From Pyrocephalus nanus (Eukaryota > Chordata > Aves > Passeriformes > Tyrannidae): a stretch of 64,000 bases of DNA. This document shows, piece after piece, positions 1 to 11,000 of the stretch (the stretch's first letter is position 1; each line of letters begins with the position of its first letter). The notes under the pieces were generated by a model. That model was not told where the DNA came from. It saw only the letters and a list, made by a program, of their open reading frames with translations, and did not search any database. The DNA is taken from contig CM076274.1 of assembly GCA_038380795.1 (NCBI GenBank), forward strand, positions 19,500,027-19,564,026, read 5' to 3'. Both the position numbers and the translations under genes were made by a program.

Positions 1-1920
1 TGGCACAGGGTAGGGGTCCTGCTGTACCACGGGACCCCCAGCTCCCCACACAGTCAGAGTCACAGCAATGACACCAGAGGCATTCCCTGCCCTGCAGCCC
101 TGCTGCCTGAATTTGGCAGGGCAAAAAAGGATGAGGCAAAAAAACTCCCACAGACACCAAAAGCAAAAGCCCACACCAAGGGCAAAGGCAAGTCCCAAAC
201 CCCTGGGACAGGCAAACTGTCTCAGGCTCTTCACGGACCCATCAGCTGCAGGAAGAAGACTCAGTTCTCCTCTGTGCTGGGGATGATTTCCCTGTTCTCC
301 AGGAGGGCAAAGCCAGGGAATTGCCTGGCTCCAGCCGCTCCCCCTGGCTCCCCATGGCTGAAGCACAGAGAGGCCAGGCACCCTTGGCATTCCCACACCC
401 CTTGGTGCCAGCCAACTTCCCAGATTGTTCCTTTGGCCCAAAGTCACGCAGCAACCTCTGCATGCCCTCAGGCAAAGGGCAACCTTTCGTTCCTGCACTC
501 CACTTCAATTGACTTTGAGAACCTTCAAATCTTTTTGAAATGAGTACAAAACCGAGGGGAAGTGCCCTTGGGCACAACCACATTTTGTTCTCTTACGAAA
601 CCGAGCTTCTGGCAGCCTGTCCCCTGCACACGCTGGGGTTTGGGCATTGGAGGCGATGCAGACAAGGAATGCTCAGAGGAAGCACGACTGGATTTATGCA
701 GCCAGTCTTTTATCAGACAAGGATTTCTCGGAGGAAGTGCGGCCACATGGCGTGAACGTGAGCTGCTCTCCAGAAGCAGCTCTGAGACCTGCGCTGGGGC
801 TTGGTGTTTTCCCACATACAGAAAATGCTGACAAGTTTTTGGGACAAGGCTGGGAGCTAATTTTCCCCTGCAGGAATGGAGGGAGGCTGAGAGGGTCTGA
901 GCAGATCTGTGGCCCCGCTCGTGCTGGCACACGTGTGCGGAGCGCGGTGACGGGCGGCTGCGCAGCCACCTCCCCAGCTGGGCTTCAGTTGGAGTGCAAA
1001 CAGAAAAAGGCACAGCCACTGATAAGAGTTCACGTATGCACATGGAAAAGAACGTGGATTTCTGCCAATAACTCATGATATGTGCTCCGACACCCCGGGA
1101 CTGTACAAAGGCCTTTAGTAGAAGAGGCTTCGCTGCCCTCAGCACACAGAGCTGTTCCAGAACACAAACCACAAATTCAAACACACAAAGAGCTGGTGTT
1201 TGAGCTCACCACGATCAAACAGCCCCTGGGGAAGCAGCCTCCTCCAGAGCAGCACTGGGTCACAACGTGACAAACGACACACACACGGCAAACCCATCTG
1301 TCCCTACCAATGACAGAGGGCTCCAAAGGAGTTGATCCACTGGGAACACGTGCCCATGCCACTGAAAACCAGGACACAGAGCCCAGCCTTCCCCACCACA
1401 GCGTGAGGGCCTGATCTGGAGTATCCTGACATCAGCACAGTTTTTCCAAGAACTCACTGACTCTCTGGATCAGATGGCAAATCTGTGCTTTCCCAGCCAC
1501 CACACATGCCAGGTAGAGGAGGGTGAGGAGGAGCTCTGAGAAAACCCAAGCAGCTTAAACCCCTCAGCCAACCCCTCAGGTCCCTCGCTAGCTGTGCTGG
1601 CAGCACACGGGTCAGCACAGCAGAGCGGGAGCCGAACACACTGAACGGCCGCTCCGACAGCAGCAGCGGAGCCTCGTCCCACACACTGCCATGACTCAGC
1701 CTGGCAGTGACACAGGATCCAGTTACAGCTCGAGCATGTCAGGAGACAAGTACCAGCTCCAAGCTTCTCATCATCCCCAGCTGCAGCAACGAGCACCTCG
1801 AACAGGCACCATGTCCATCCGTACACGGACACCAGTGCCAGACCACCCACATTCCACCTGGCGGCATTCTGGTGCTGCTGGGGGCAGGGGGGGCTGAGCA
1901 GCACCCTCCAGAGCCACAGG
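1..1920. other. Intronic or intergenic DNA without recognised genes
   Basis: The open frames here on both strands have no recognisable domain and no exon-like structure. No recognisable transposon was seen before 1921. Confidence 0.6.
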
Positions 1921-2195
1921 TGAATCACAGAACTGTTCAGGTTGGAAAAGCCCTCAGAGACCACCGAGCCCAGCAGTTCCCCCAGCACTGCCCATGTCCT
2001 GCAGTACCACATCCACATGGCTGTTAAATCCCTTCAGGGACAGTGGCTCCACCACCGCCTTGGGCAGTCTGTGCCAGGGCTGGACAATCCTTTCCAGGAA
2101 GAAATTGTTCTTAATATCCAACTAAACCTCCCTTGGCACAACTTGAAGTGACTGTATCTCTCTGTCACCTCCCGTCCTCTTATTCTGTTACACAC
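1921..2195 (-). mobile_element. CR1 LINE fragment, reverse orientation
   Basis: The sequence begins with the typical reversed CR1 3' end (GAATCACAGAAC followed by GTTGGAAAAG) and continues through the CR1-like blocks CCCCCAGCACTGCCCATGTC, TCCACCACCGCCTTGGGCAG and AAGAAATTGTTCTTAATATCC. It is a 5'-truncated, diverged copy with no coding capacity. Confidence 0.85.
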
Positions 2196-2349
2196 AGAGT
2201 TGCGAGTGATTTCAGGAATGGACTCTCTCTCGTCCGTGTGTGCCAGCGTTCCAGACACAGCACAGCCCGAGACCAGGAACAAAGCCCGGAGGTTTAGCAC
2301 ATTGCTGGATGCTCTCTACGGAAATCCGCCCCCTCCTCTCCCCCCAAAC

Positions 2350-2752
2350 CCCCGCACACAACCGCAGGTTCCTGATTTACCTTCGGGCTGCGCCTCGTCC
2401 GGCCGCGCTCTCGGGGGGACCCGCGGGGAGGAGGAGGGTGGGTGCTGGAGGAGGAGGGTGGGTGCTGGAGGAGGACAGAGGGTGCAGGAGGAGGACGGAG
2501 GGTGCAGGGGGTGCCCGGGCCGCCGCGGGCAGCGGGCGGGCTCGGGCAGTGCCAGCCGAGCTCCGGCTGTTGTCGGTGTGAGCGGGGCCGCGGCAGGTGC
2601 GGGATCCACGGCCGGGATCCGCCCCACCCACTGCCGGGATCCGCCTCCCGATCCCTGGGATCGCCCGCCCCGGCACCGCCCCGCTCCGGAGCTCCGGGGG
2701 CTGCGCGACCCGACCCGCGGAGCCGCAGCCGGGACAGAGCAGGGACGTGAGA
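2350..2752 (-). promoter_or_regulatory. CpG-rich island with a minus-strand splice donor
   Basis: The stretch is dense in CpG and GC boxes. On the minus strand it ends in a strong donor-like sequence, CCGAAG|GTAAAT (exon end at 2381, GT at 2380-2379). This fits an alternative, perhaps non-coding, first exon of a minus-strand gene such as STARD8. No convincing coding frame is visible. An array of four 20-bp repeats lies within (2428-2507). Confidence 0.4.
2428..2507. repeat. 20-bp purine-rich tandem repeat, four copies
   Basis: Copies start at 2428, 2448, 2468 and 2488. The unit is rich in GAGGAGGA and GGGTG, so the plus strand carries many G-runs able to form G-quadruplexes. The first two copies are identical and the last two are diverged. 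Confidence 0.85.
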
Positions 2753-3166
2753 TGGTCCGAGGGCTGGAACCCCTCTGCCGTGGAGCCAGGCTGGGAGAGC
2801 TTGGGAATGTTCAGTCTCGAGAAGAGAAGGCTCCAAGGACACCTGAGAGCCCCTTCCAGAGTCTAACGGGGCTCCAGTAAACCTGGAGAGGGACTTGGGA
2901 CAAGGGCCTGGAATGCTAGGAGAAGGGGGAATGGCAGGGTTAGATGGAAGATTGGGAAGGAATCCTTCCCTGGGAGGGTGGGCAGGCCCTGGCACAGGTT
3001 GCCCAGAGAAGCTGTGACTGCCCCATCCCTGGAAGTGTCCAAGGCCAGGTTGGACAGGGCTTGGAGCAACCTGGGCTGGTGGAAGGTGTCCCTGCCCATG
3101 TCAGGGGATGGACTGAGATGAGCTTTAAGGTCCCTTCCCACCCAAACCAGGCTGTGTTTCTGTGAC
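2752..3166 (+). mobile_element. CR1 LINE fragment, 3' end
   Basis: CR1-like landmarks appear in order: GGCTGGAACCCCTCTGCCGT, GAGAAGAGAAGGCTCC, GGCACAGGTTGCCCAGAGAA, CCATCCCTGGAAGTGTCCAA, and the 3' end TTTAAGGTCCCTTCCCACCC. The copy abuts the CpG island at 2350-2752 and is 5'-truncated. No open frame of the reverse transcriptase remains. Confidence 0.9.
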
Positions 3167-6100
3167 ACATGTGAATTCCAGTCTGACCCCAGATCCATCT
3201 GTGTCCCACACTGCCCCAGCTCCCCATCCCCTCCACTCAGCCACCCCTCTCCCTCAGCTCCCAGACTGGCAGCAGCAACTGCAGGGCCTGGCCTGGCCCA
3301 TGGGCTGGAGCTGGCGGCTGTGACACCAACAGCTGCCACCTCCCCTCGAGCTGAGCCCCCACAGGGGTCCCTCAGCCCCCACAGGTCCCCCAGGAAGAAG
3401 AATCCCAGGACAGTTTCTGGACAGATGCCTGTCTGTCCCCAGCTCTTCTATCCATGAGCCAGTGGATGGAACAGCTGGGGAGGGAGCAGCAGCGAGGCAC
3501 TGAGAGGGGCAGGGCTGCTCTTAAGGTTTTGTGTCCCCAGAAATCCCCCTCACTGTGCACGGGATTTACCTGCTCCATAGCTACTCCTCCAAGAACACAG
3601 GGTGAGGAGGACCCTCTTCATGGTGCACACACGCCTCACAACCTGGCTCTGCACCCCAGACCTGTATCACACCAGGGAGGACCAGCCACAGGTGATTTGC
3701 AAGAGGGTAGAAAAGGGTAGGCAGAGTTTGGAATAGGAGGCTAAAAGGGGGAAAAAAAGCATTCAAAGTGGACTTGAAGGAGGAATTTTGTTGTGAGAAA
3801 TGGAAGGCAAAAGGGTTGGAGGTCAGCAAGCACCAGCCTGAGCATGGAGAGAGACTCAGAGGAGGCAGAGCATGAGGTGAAGGCAACAGGACCCTGGGCA
3901 GGAGACCTGAGACAAACAGTGGGCCCAGACAAAGGGCAAGGAAAGGCAGGTGGCAGTTTGGGGGGGGATCATCAGAAAAGCAGGAGAGAGACCAGGTACA
4001 TTGCAGGGATGCCACCAAACAGCTTTTCTCTTGAAATCACTGCTTGGAGGGATGCCCAAGCTCCCAAAGTGGGAGGATCAAGTTAAAACCCAAGATTTTT
4101 CCCCCATTGTTTTCATAGTCTGAGAGGCTTTTGATGCACATCTCCTTCCTTCCTTCCCAAGCTCCTGACCCTCCTCCCACCAAGCTCCTGCCTGCCTCTA
4201 CCCCTCGCCGTGGAGGGAAGGGGCTCCAGCACAGGCTTCTCAATGCAGCCCTTGTTGGCTACAAAGTCCTCCCCAGCTCTGTGTGTGGGAGCCCCTTGCC
4301 AGCTGGAGCCCAGGGGAGGGCAGAGGGATGGCAGGAGGGTGATGCAGGCAGCCAGTGTCCCCCCAGGGTCAGCCCCAGCGAAGGGAGCAGCTGTTGATCC
4401 AGGGGATCAGTGGAAAGTCTCTCAGAGGCAAGGAGTGATGGGCTGTCAGCGCCCACCGGCAGACGAGGGGTCAGAGGGGCTTGGGGTGTCGGGACCCAGC
4501 CAAGCCTTGACCCCCACAAGTACCAACCCCCACAAAGCACAGGTCCCTGGCTCCTAGGGAGGGGACAGAAAGGGACAAAGGGTGAGCAAAGCCCCTGGAA
4601 ACGTGATGGGTGCAGGGCCTCAGGAGTACTGAGTGACTCCCAGGCCAGCACCCCGAGGATGGCCAGGATGGACATTTCACTGGGGTAGCCCCAGCACGGT
4701 GACAGCCAGTGGAAAAGTGCTGGGTTCAGAGGATTTCAAGCATTTTTCCACTCATTCCCTGTGTGAAGCAGGAACAGGGAGGGTGTGGGGGGAGAGAGCA
4801 GGAAATCTCCCGGGGACGCTGAGCTAGAAAGAGGCGAGGGCAGAGCAGAGCAGCCAGTCCCACACTGAGCCCCTGGGCACTCACACGCACCGGGTTCCCC
4901 CACGCGGGACCCCTTCACGGTCCTTTCGTGTCCCCCCGACACATCACCCCTCCAGGGTCCTTGCACACCCCCTGACGTGTGACTCTCCCACATGGTTCTT
5001 GTGGGACCCCCTCACGAGAGACCCCTCACGGTCCGTCCGGGTCCTCCCCAGGTTTGACCCCACCCAGGGCCCTTTTGGGTTCCCCCCCATGATCCCGTGT
5101 CCCTGTGTCCCCCCCGGCAGTGGAGCAGGACAGGGCGTCCTCTGGTGGCCCCGACACGCAACACCCGTCCCCAAATGAAAAACCCCTGGAAAAGCCAAAC
5201 CAAGGAAACGGCGTAAAAAAGGGACAAAAAAACTACTCTGAATCCATGGCAAAAACACCTTCTCTCCAACTGAGCACCCCCAGCAGAAGGCAAACCCACA
5301 CACCCCCGGTGGGCACATCCTGCACTCCCTGCCATGGCCATTCACTCCTGCTCTTTTCCAACCACCAAAATAAACACAGAGAAAAAAGGTTACGGTTTTC
5401 TTTCAGGTGTACAAATACAAAGAACAGGAGAAACCTGTGTTATTTTCACACAAAGCAGCCTCACTGGGGTGTCACCCCCTGGCAGAGCTGGCCCAGTCTG
5501 CAGTGGCTGTCCTCCCCTGCCCTGGGGTGCCCCATTTATTTCTCTGTCTGGCTTCCCAGATGCAGAACACTTGTTGGCTTTTCCCAATTCACAGCCATAA
5601 AAGCAGCACCCAGGTGCTGCCACCACAGCCCTTCCAACCTCTGGGTACCCAGCAAACACCACGAGGAGCCCCAGGCCCACAGGGCATCGCTGACACCCCT
5701 GAAAGTGGTGAATCTGCAGCACAGAGAACCCAGAAACTGCCTCTACCACATCTGCCTGAAGTTCCAGGGCCATGGGGATGCTCCAGCACCAGCCTCACAC
5801 TGAGCCTCACAGCAGAGGGAAGTGGCAAAGCCAGCTCCAGCCAAGAGGAGGAGGATGGCTTCAATATCCTTGTTCAGGACAGGAAAATGGCACCCGAAAT
5901 GGCAGCTGGAGCCGTGTCACCAGCTGCACAAGTACAGCAGGAGGGATCTCAGCAGCACCGAATTCCCTGGCTTCCAAGGGAGGAGGGTGAGAGGGAGGAA
6001 AAGAGAAGCTCAGAGACACACACAACAGCATCATTCATGGGAACTGAGTCTGTGCAACAAGGGTCCTGTGTCTGGCCCGGAGCTCTGGGTAATTAAAACA

Positions 6101-7040
6101 GCAGCCACAGATCTCTGAGAAACAGCAGGAATTTATCCAAGGAATCCGGATTATGTGGCCACTGCTGAAGCAGGGCAGAAAGTCCCCAGCTGCTGGAAGG
6201 CAAAACGCTGGCGAGAGATGAGCAACCAGCTTCGTGAGCCAACTGTTCCTGCCTTACCCACACGTGCCAGAGCCTCCTCCTCACGTGGATCATCTCAAAA
6301 CAACCTCCTGCCCCTCTGTCCCCTGTCCCTCGGGGCCAACAGCCCCTGGCTACAACTCACCCCACGTGCCAGCACCGAGGGGAGCAATGTCACTGCCACG
6401 GGTCCAGCAGCAGGAGCTCTGGGGAAAACTCCACTTCCCCCTTGCCTACAGCAAACTAACCTGATCTCCTCATCCCTGAGGAATAAACCCTGCCCACCCA
6501 GCATGTTTTGGGCCATTCCTGAGGGGATCATTTATCAGTAGGAGGAAAGAGTCTCGGACATGAGTGTTGGGCCAGGTATGAGATGGAATTCTTCACTGAG
6601 CACCACAGCTGACAGAGCCCAGAGCCACAGCGTTTCCTCCTTCACACAGCCCAAAAGAAATGGCTTTCAAGATGTTACCCACACCCTGTTATCACAGCCA
6701 TCTTTACAAGCCACATCAAAACAAGTTTAGCACTGGAGTTCCAAATGAACAAAAACTCCTTGAGCATTTTCACAGCCTTGACAAAATGACTGATACAAGC
6801 ACCATCAAAACATGATCAAATGCAATATAACGCCCTTTCTTTGATGAAAAGTGGGGGTTCTTTTCACTTTATGGCCTCTTGGGCGGGTGATGTGCTTGAC
6901 CAGTCGGCCCAGGACAGTCACCCCTTGGCTTTGGGAGGGGGATCACCCACATACAGACACAGTGGGCAGCCGGGCACGGCCCAGAACACCAGCAAAATCG
7001 CTCGGGTTTGGAAGGAAAGCAGTGCCTGAGCCGCTCACCC
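3167..7040. other. No gene recognised
   Basis: Both strands were read and no exon with a recognisable protein was seen. A weakly repeated CCCC/GGTCC-rich block lies at about 4890-5110 and AT-richer DNA at 6650-6850. An AATAAA at about 5368 has no accompanying gene. Confidence 0.5.
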
Positions 7041-7780
7041 GCGTTCCCTGCCCATGCCCTGCCCTTTGCATCCCACCGCGCTGATCCGCACAGAGCCCAC
7101 CCTGCACCAGCCCCTCAGCTCCTCCCGTCGCTGAGCACCAAACGCGACCTTCTCGCTCTGCCGCAGCCCCGCACCGTGCTCACCCACCCCGCAGCCCCGC
7201 ACCGTGCTCACCCACCCCGCAGCCCCGAGCCCCGCACTCACCTGCCCTCCCGCGCCGTCCCGACCCGCAGGGAGCCGCGGCCGCAGCGCGGCGGAGCCGC
7301 AGCCCCAACCCCAGCCCCAACCCCAACCCCAGCCCCAGGGAGCGCCCGCAGCTCCAGCGCGGCCCCGCGGCCCCGACCCCGGCCCGGCCACCCATCGCTC
7401 CCTCCGGCGGGACGGGCGAGAGCGGCGGCTCCTCCCCCGCAGGGAGTCCCGGCCGGGACCGGGGCCGCTGGCGGGGAACGCCCGCTCCCCTTCCGCCCGT
7501 TCCCCCCACCCCGGCGGAGCCTCCCCAGCCGCGCCCCCGGCCGACGGAGCCGCTGTCCCGCAGCATTCCCGGGAATCGCCCCTGGGACTCCGCTCAGCCC
7601 GGGCCGGGCTCGGCCGTCACCAGGGGCCAAGGTGGAGGTGATGCTGAGCCAAAGTTCCACCTGCATCCTCCCCAAACTGAGTCACCTCCGCCCCGGTCCC
7701 ACACCGCGCCTCGGCGCGCTCGCTGCCGCCTCCGCTCCCGGGGGCGGGCGGGCGTTCAAAGCCCTGCGGACACTCCGGGC
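7041..7780 (-). promoter_or_regulatory. CpG island with an excellent minus-strand splice donor
   Basis: This is one of the strongest CpG islands in the window. On the minus strand a consensus donor GGCAG|GTGAGTG has its GT at 7241-7240, with two weaker donor-like copies (GGGTGAGC) just downstream. It resembles a first exon of a minus-strand transcript, possibly an alternative STARD8 promoter. The long frames across it on both strands are low-complexity Pro/Arg/Gly translations and are not credible proteins. Confidence 0.45.
7301..7338. repeat. CCCCAA/CCCCAG short tandem repeat
   Basis: Six-base units of CCCCAA and CCCCAG alternate here inside the CpG island. The minus strand carries regularly spaced G-runs, so G-quadruplex formation is possible. 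It is not the vertebrate telomere repeat (TTAGGG). Confidence 0.8.
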
Positions 7781-7898
7781 AGGGCTCAGAGGCTCTTCAT
7801 TAAGGGGAGAAGGAATTAACGTGATCAGACTGGCCTGCGAACACCTCTCACCGCTTTTTCCCCATTTGACCTCTCAGGCTTTGAAAACAAAGCCCCGT

Positions 7899-8018
7899 GA
7901 GCATCACACAGCCCCAAGAGGCTCCCACAGCCCCCTGTCTGCTCCTTTACACCCCCATGAGCATCACACAGCCCCAGGAGGCTCCCACAGCCCCCTGCCT
8001 GCTCCTTTAGACAATGTT
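7899..8018. repeat. 60-bp tandem duplication
   Basis: Two near-identical 60-bp copies start at 7899 and 7959, each beginning GAGCATCACACAGCCCCA and ending near TGCTCCTTTA. Only a few substitutions separate them, so the duplication is recent. Confidence 0.9.
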
Positions 8019-11000
8019 CTCCCCAGAAGAACAGAGGGGCAATTTCAGACGCAGGGAACATTATTGTCCTGTGCACGTTTAAGGAGCTTGCACGTCACAG
8101 CTCCAACCAAAGCAAAACCATTGCCAGCTGAACCTTTCTGCCAGTTTTCAGTGTATTCTCATTTCAGGGAAGTGACCACACTTGGAACTTCTCTCTCAAC
8201 CCCTTCTATCTCGTGCAAACCACCCCAAGGATGCAGCTAGGACTTAACTATCGGTCTCAATCTCTCCTTGCTGACAAAGGAAAAACTCGGTAACACTGTG
8301 GGCATCAGGTGGCCAAAGGGGCCTTTTCCCAGCTTATTCCCTGCACTTGCCACATGCCACACAGCTCACCAACAGAGGAAAACCTTCTCTCTAACCCAGG
8401 CTCTTCCTTTCTGGCCTTCAAAGAAAATTCCCCAACCCATGAGTGGATCCTGCTGTCCAGAGCGGGGGATCTGTATTTTGTTAGCTACAGGAAACAGGAA
8501 AATTTCCATCCCTGGAATTAAAGCTGCAGAAGGACGGAGCTAAGCTGGGGGAGGGGGCTCTGTCACTGCAGCAGTTGCCAGGGGGTCAGAACTACAGACA
8601 TTTTATGGGCAGAGGGGCAGAGGGATGAGAACTGGCCTCATTCAGGGGCTGGGGGGGCTCCAGTTTCTGACAACGTTTCCCCACAATCGTTTATCATGGG
8701 GAAAAAGCAAAATGTGACCAAGTTGGTTTTGATTTTCTTTTAAAGTGTTTTTTGTTGTTTCCCATTTTCACTGGCTCCTCAGGAGCCAGGCACAGCAGCA
8801 TGGGTGCTCCACAGGCTGCCTGACCCTCAGGGAGAGGGGTGGGAGAGGGCTGGGAGGTGGGGCCAGCATCCTGCATGGTCTAAAGAACATAAAGGAGACA
8901 CAGGAACAAACAAAAAGTGTTTTAAATTGCTGTAGTCAAGGCACTAACAGGCATCCTCTGCATGCCATGTAACTGCCCTGCTGGTTCCTGTTAATTATCC
9001 GAGGATGGAATTCTGGTCCATGGGCTCATGTGGGATCTGCCATCCCTGCAAACCTCCTGCACCCACCACAGATATCCCAGAGTGACCCACGGGGAAACAT
9101 CAGAGCCTGGCTCTGCCAGGGCACTAGCACCAGCCCTGGTCCTAGGGCAATTTAACCAACAGGGATAAGTATGCACCAAAAGGCTCAGCAGCTCTAAAAT
9201 AGCCTCAGGGTGCACTGATGAGCTGGAAAGGAAAAGCTGGAGATCATGGCTGGAGCCTCAGGAGAGGCTGTCCCAGCTCCTAAGGAAGCATCTGATGGAA
9301 GGGGCACAAACTGCTCTGGCAGGGTGAATTTTAGTGTATAAAGTCTTGCCTAGGAATTATTATTTTTTTTGAAAGCTTTTTTACTGATAAGAGTTAATCT
9401 CAAAGCACATGCACTGGCCATGCAGGGATCCATTCCTGGGGAGGGGAGGGTGCAGGAGTAAGGCCACAGAGACTGCAATTAAGGGAAGATGAGAGTATTT
9501 GAGAAACATCTCCCTTCATGAGGAACAAGCCAAGGAGTGGCACAGCTCATCCTGGGGCTGTGCAGAGCCAGGAGGGACCCGGTACTGGTGTGGGATGGAG
9601 GTCAGTGTTTCAGTGTGAGTCACCAGCTGAGCCTGAGCCCAAGCCCGGGCAGGCAGGAAAGAGGAAGAGGAAGGAGCAGCAGCACAGAATCCCCTCATCA
9701 CATGTCCCACCAAAACCACTAATAATCACATTCAGTTCAGCTTTTCTACTTCCCACCTCTGCGACCCACACCCAGCCCTGTGACTGCCTTTTCCACCACG
9801 GAACAGCAGCGGTTTCTCAGCGAGTTCCAGAATTGCCCATAACAGGTCCCTGCTGCCATGTCCAGCATCCCACCCACCCCAGGAATCCCCGCAGGTCTCC
9901 CTGGCACCGCTGCCACAGTGCGGCCCCAGTGCCGAGGGCAGTGGGGCAGCCCCTGCGTACCCACCAACCCTGGCACAGCCCCCTGCCAGCCCATGTCCCT
10001 CCCAACCCAGCCAGGCAGCGACAAAACCAGATCCCAGTCCCCCTTTTATCCCCCAAAACACAGGGAATTGAACACACAGGCCCAGGTCAGGAGAGGAGCA
10101 GGGGCCTCGTGCTCAGGCCACAAACCCACCGAGCCAGCGCAGGAGATTTGCGTGTGAGGAGAGAAGAACAGCTCAGCTGTGACAACACATCAACAACAGC
10201 TAAATTTAGAGGGTTATTTTCAGCAGTCCAGATGCTGGGTAAATACAACCTTATTATTTCATGCAGGGGCAAAAGTTCAGCCGAGTCCCTTGTGCTGCTT
10301 TTTCCCCATTAGTTCACCACATCCAGCCAGAGGAGCCCACCCTGAAATGCTGCAGTGTCACCACTGCCTGGCTGTGCTGCCAGGAGCCACCAGCTTCATC
10401 CCTGTCCCTCGGCCATGAGAGGAGCCACTGCTCAGGGACATCTGCAGAGCACCTCCCAGTCCCTTTTGGGGGGTCCTGGAGCTGCTACTGGCAGGAATTC
10501 ATTGTGAGGATGCAGTTTTTATGTGCACGGCCAGCCTGTGAGCCTTTCCTTTCTGCTCTGTCCAGAACAATACATGGGAAGTGAATGCTGGAGAGGAAGC
10601 AGAGGGTTAGGAAATCCATGGAAACTTGACTCTGCTGAGACTGCTCCAGCAGGACAGTTTGGGGCTGTGCAGGGGCACTGTGTCCCACCCAGCCAGGGGT
10701 GCTGCTGGAGGGGACCACAGAGGGGGTCCTGCCACGGGCAGGGCAGTGGGAGGGAGAGCAGGGACATGAGAGTCCCTGTGTGCTCTGGCTGAAAAGTCAC
10801 CTCTGAGGAGGCAGATGAAATCTGAGTTGTTTTCCATCATGGCTGGAGCTGCCAGGGCATACCCGAATGTTTTGCTGTTAGGGGGAAGCCACACTGACCT
10901 TATCCAGCTGGTGTTCAGGGAAGGGGATGTGGCAGCACAGCCACAGCTCCAAGGATGGTGCTGGAGCTGGGAACAGGTCCTGGGAGCTGGGAACAGGTCC

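Noticed and set aside
7301..7338. Interstitial telomere repeat
   Set aside because: The unit is CCCCAA/CCCCAG, not CCCTAA, and it is short and in a CpG island.
7008..8240. 410-codon plus-strand open frame
   Set aside because: It crosses a CpG island and a 60-bp duplication, is Pro/Arg/Ala-rich and has no domain. Stop-poor GC-rich DNA explains its length.
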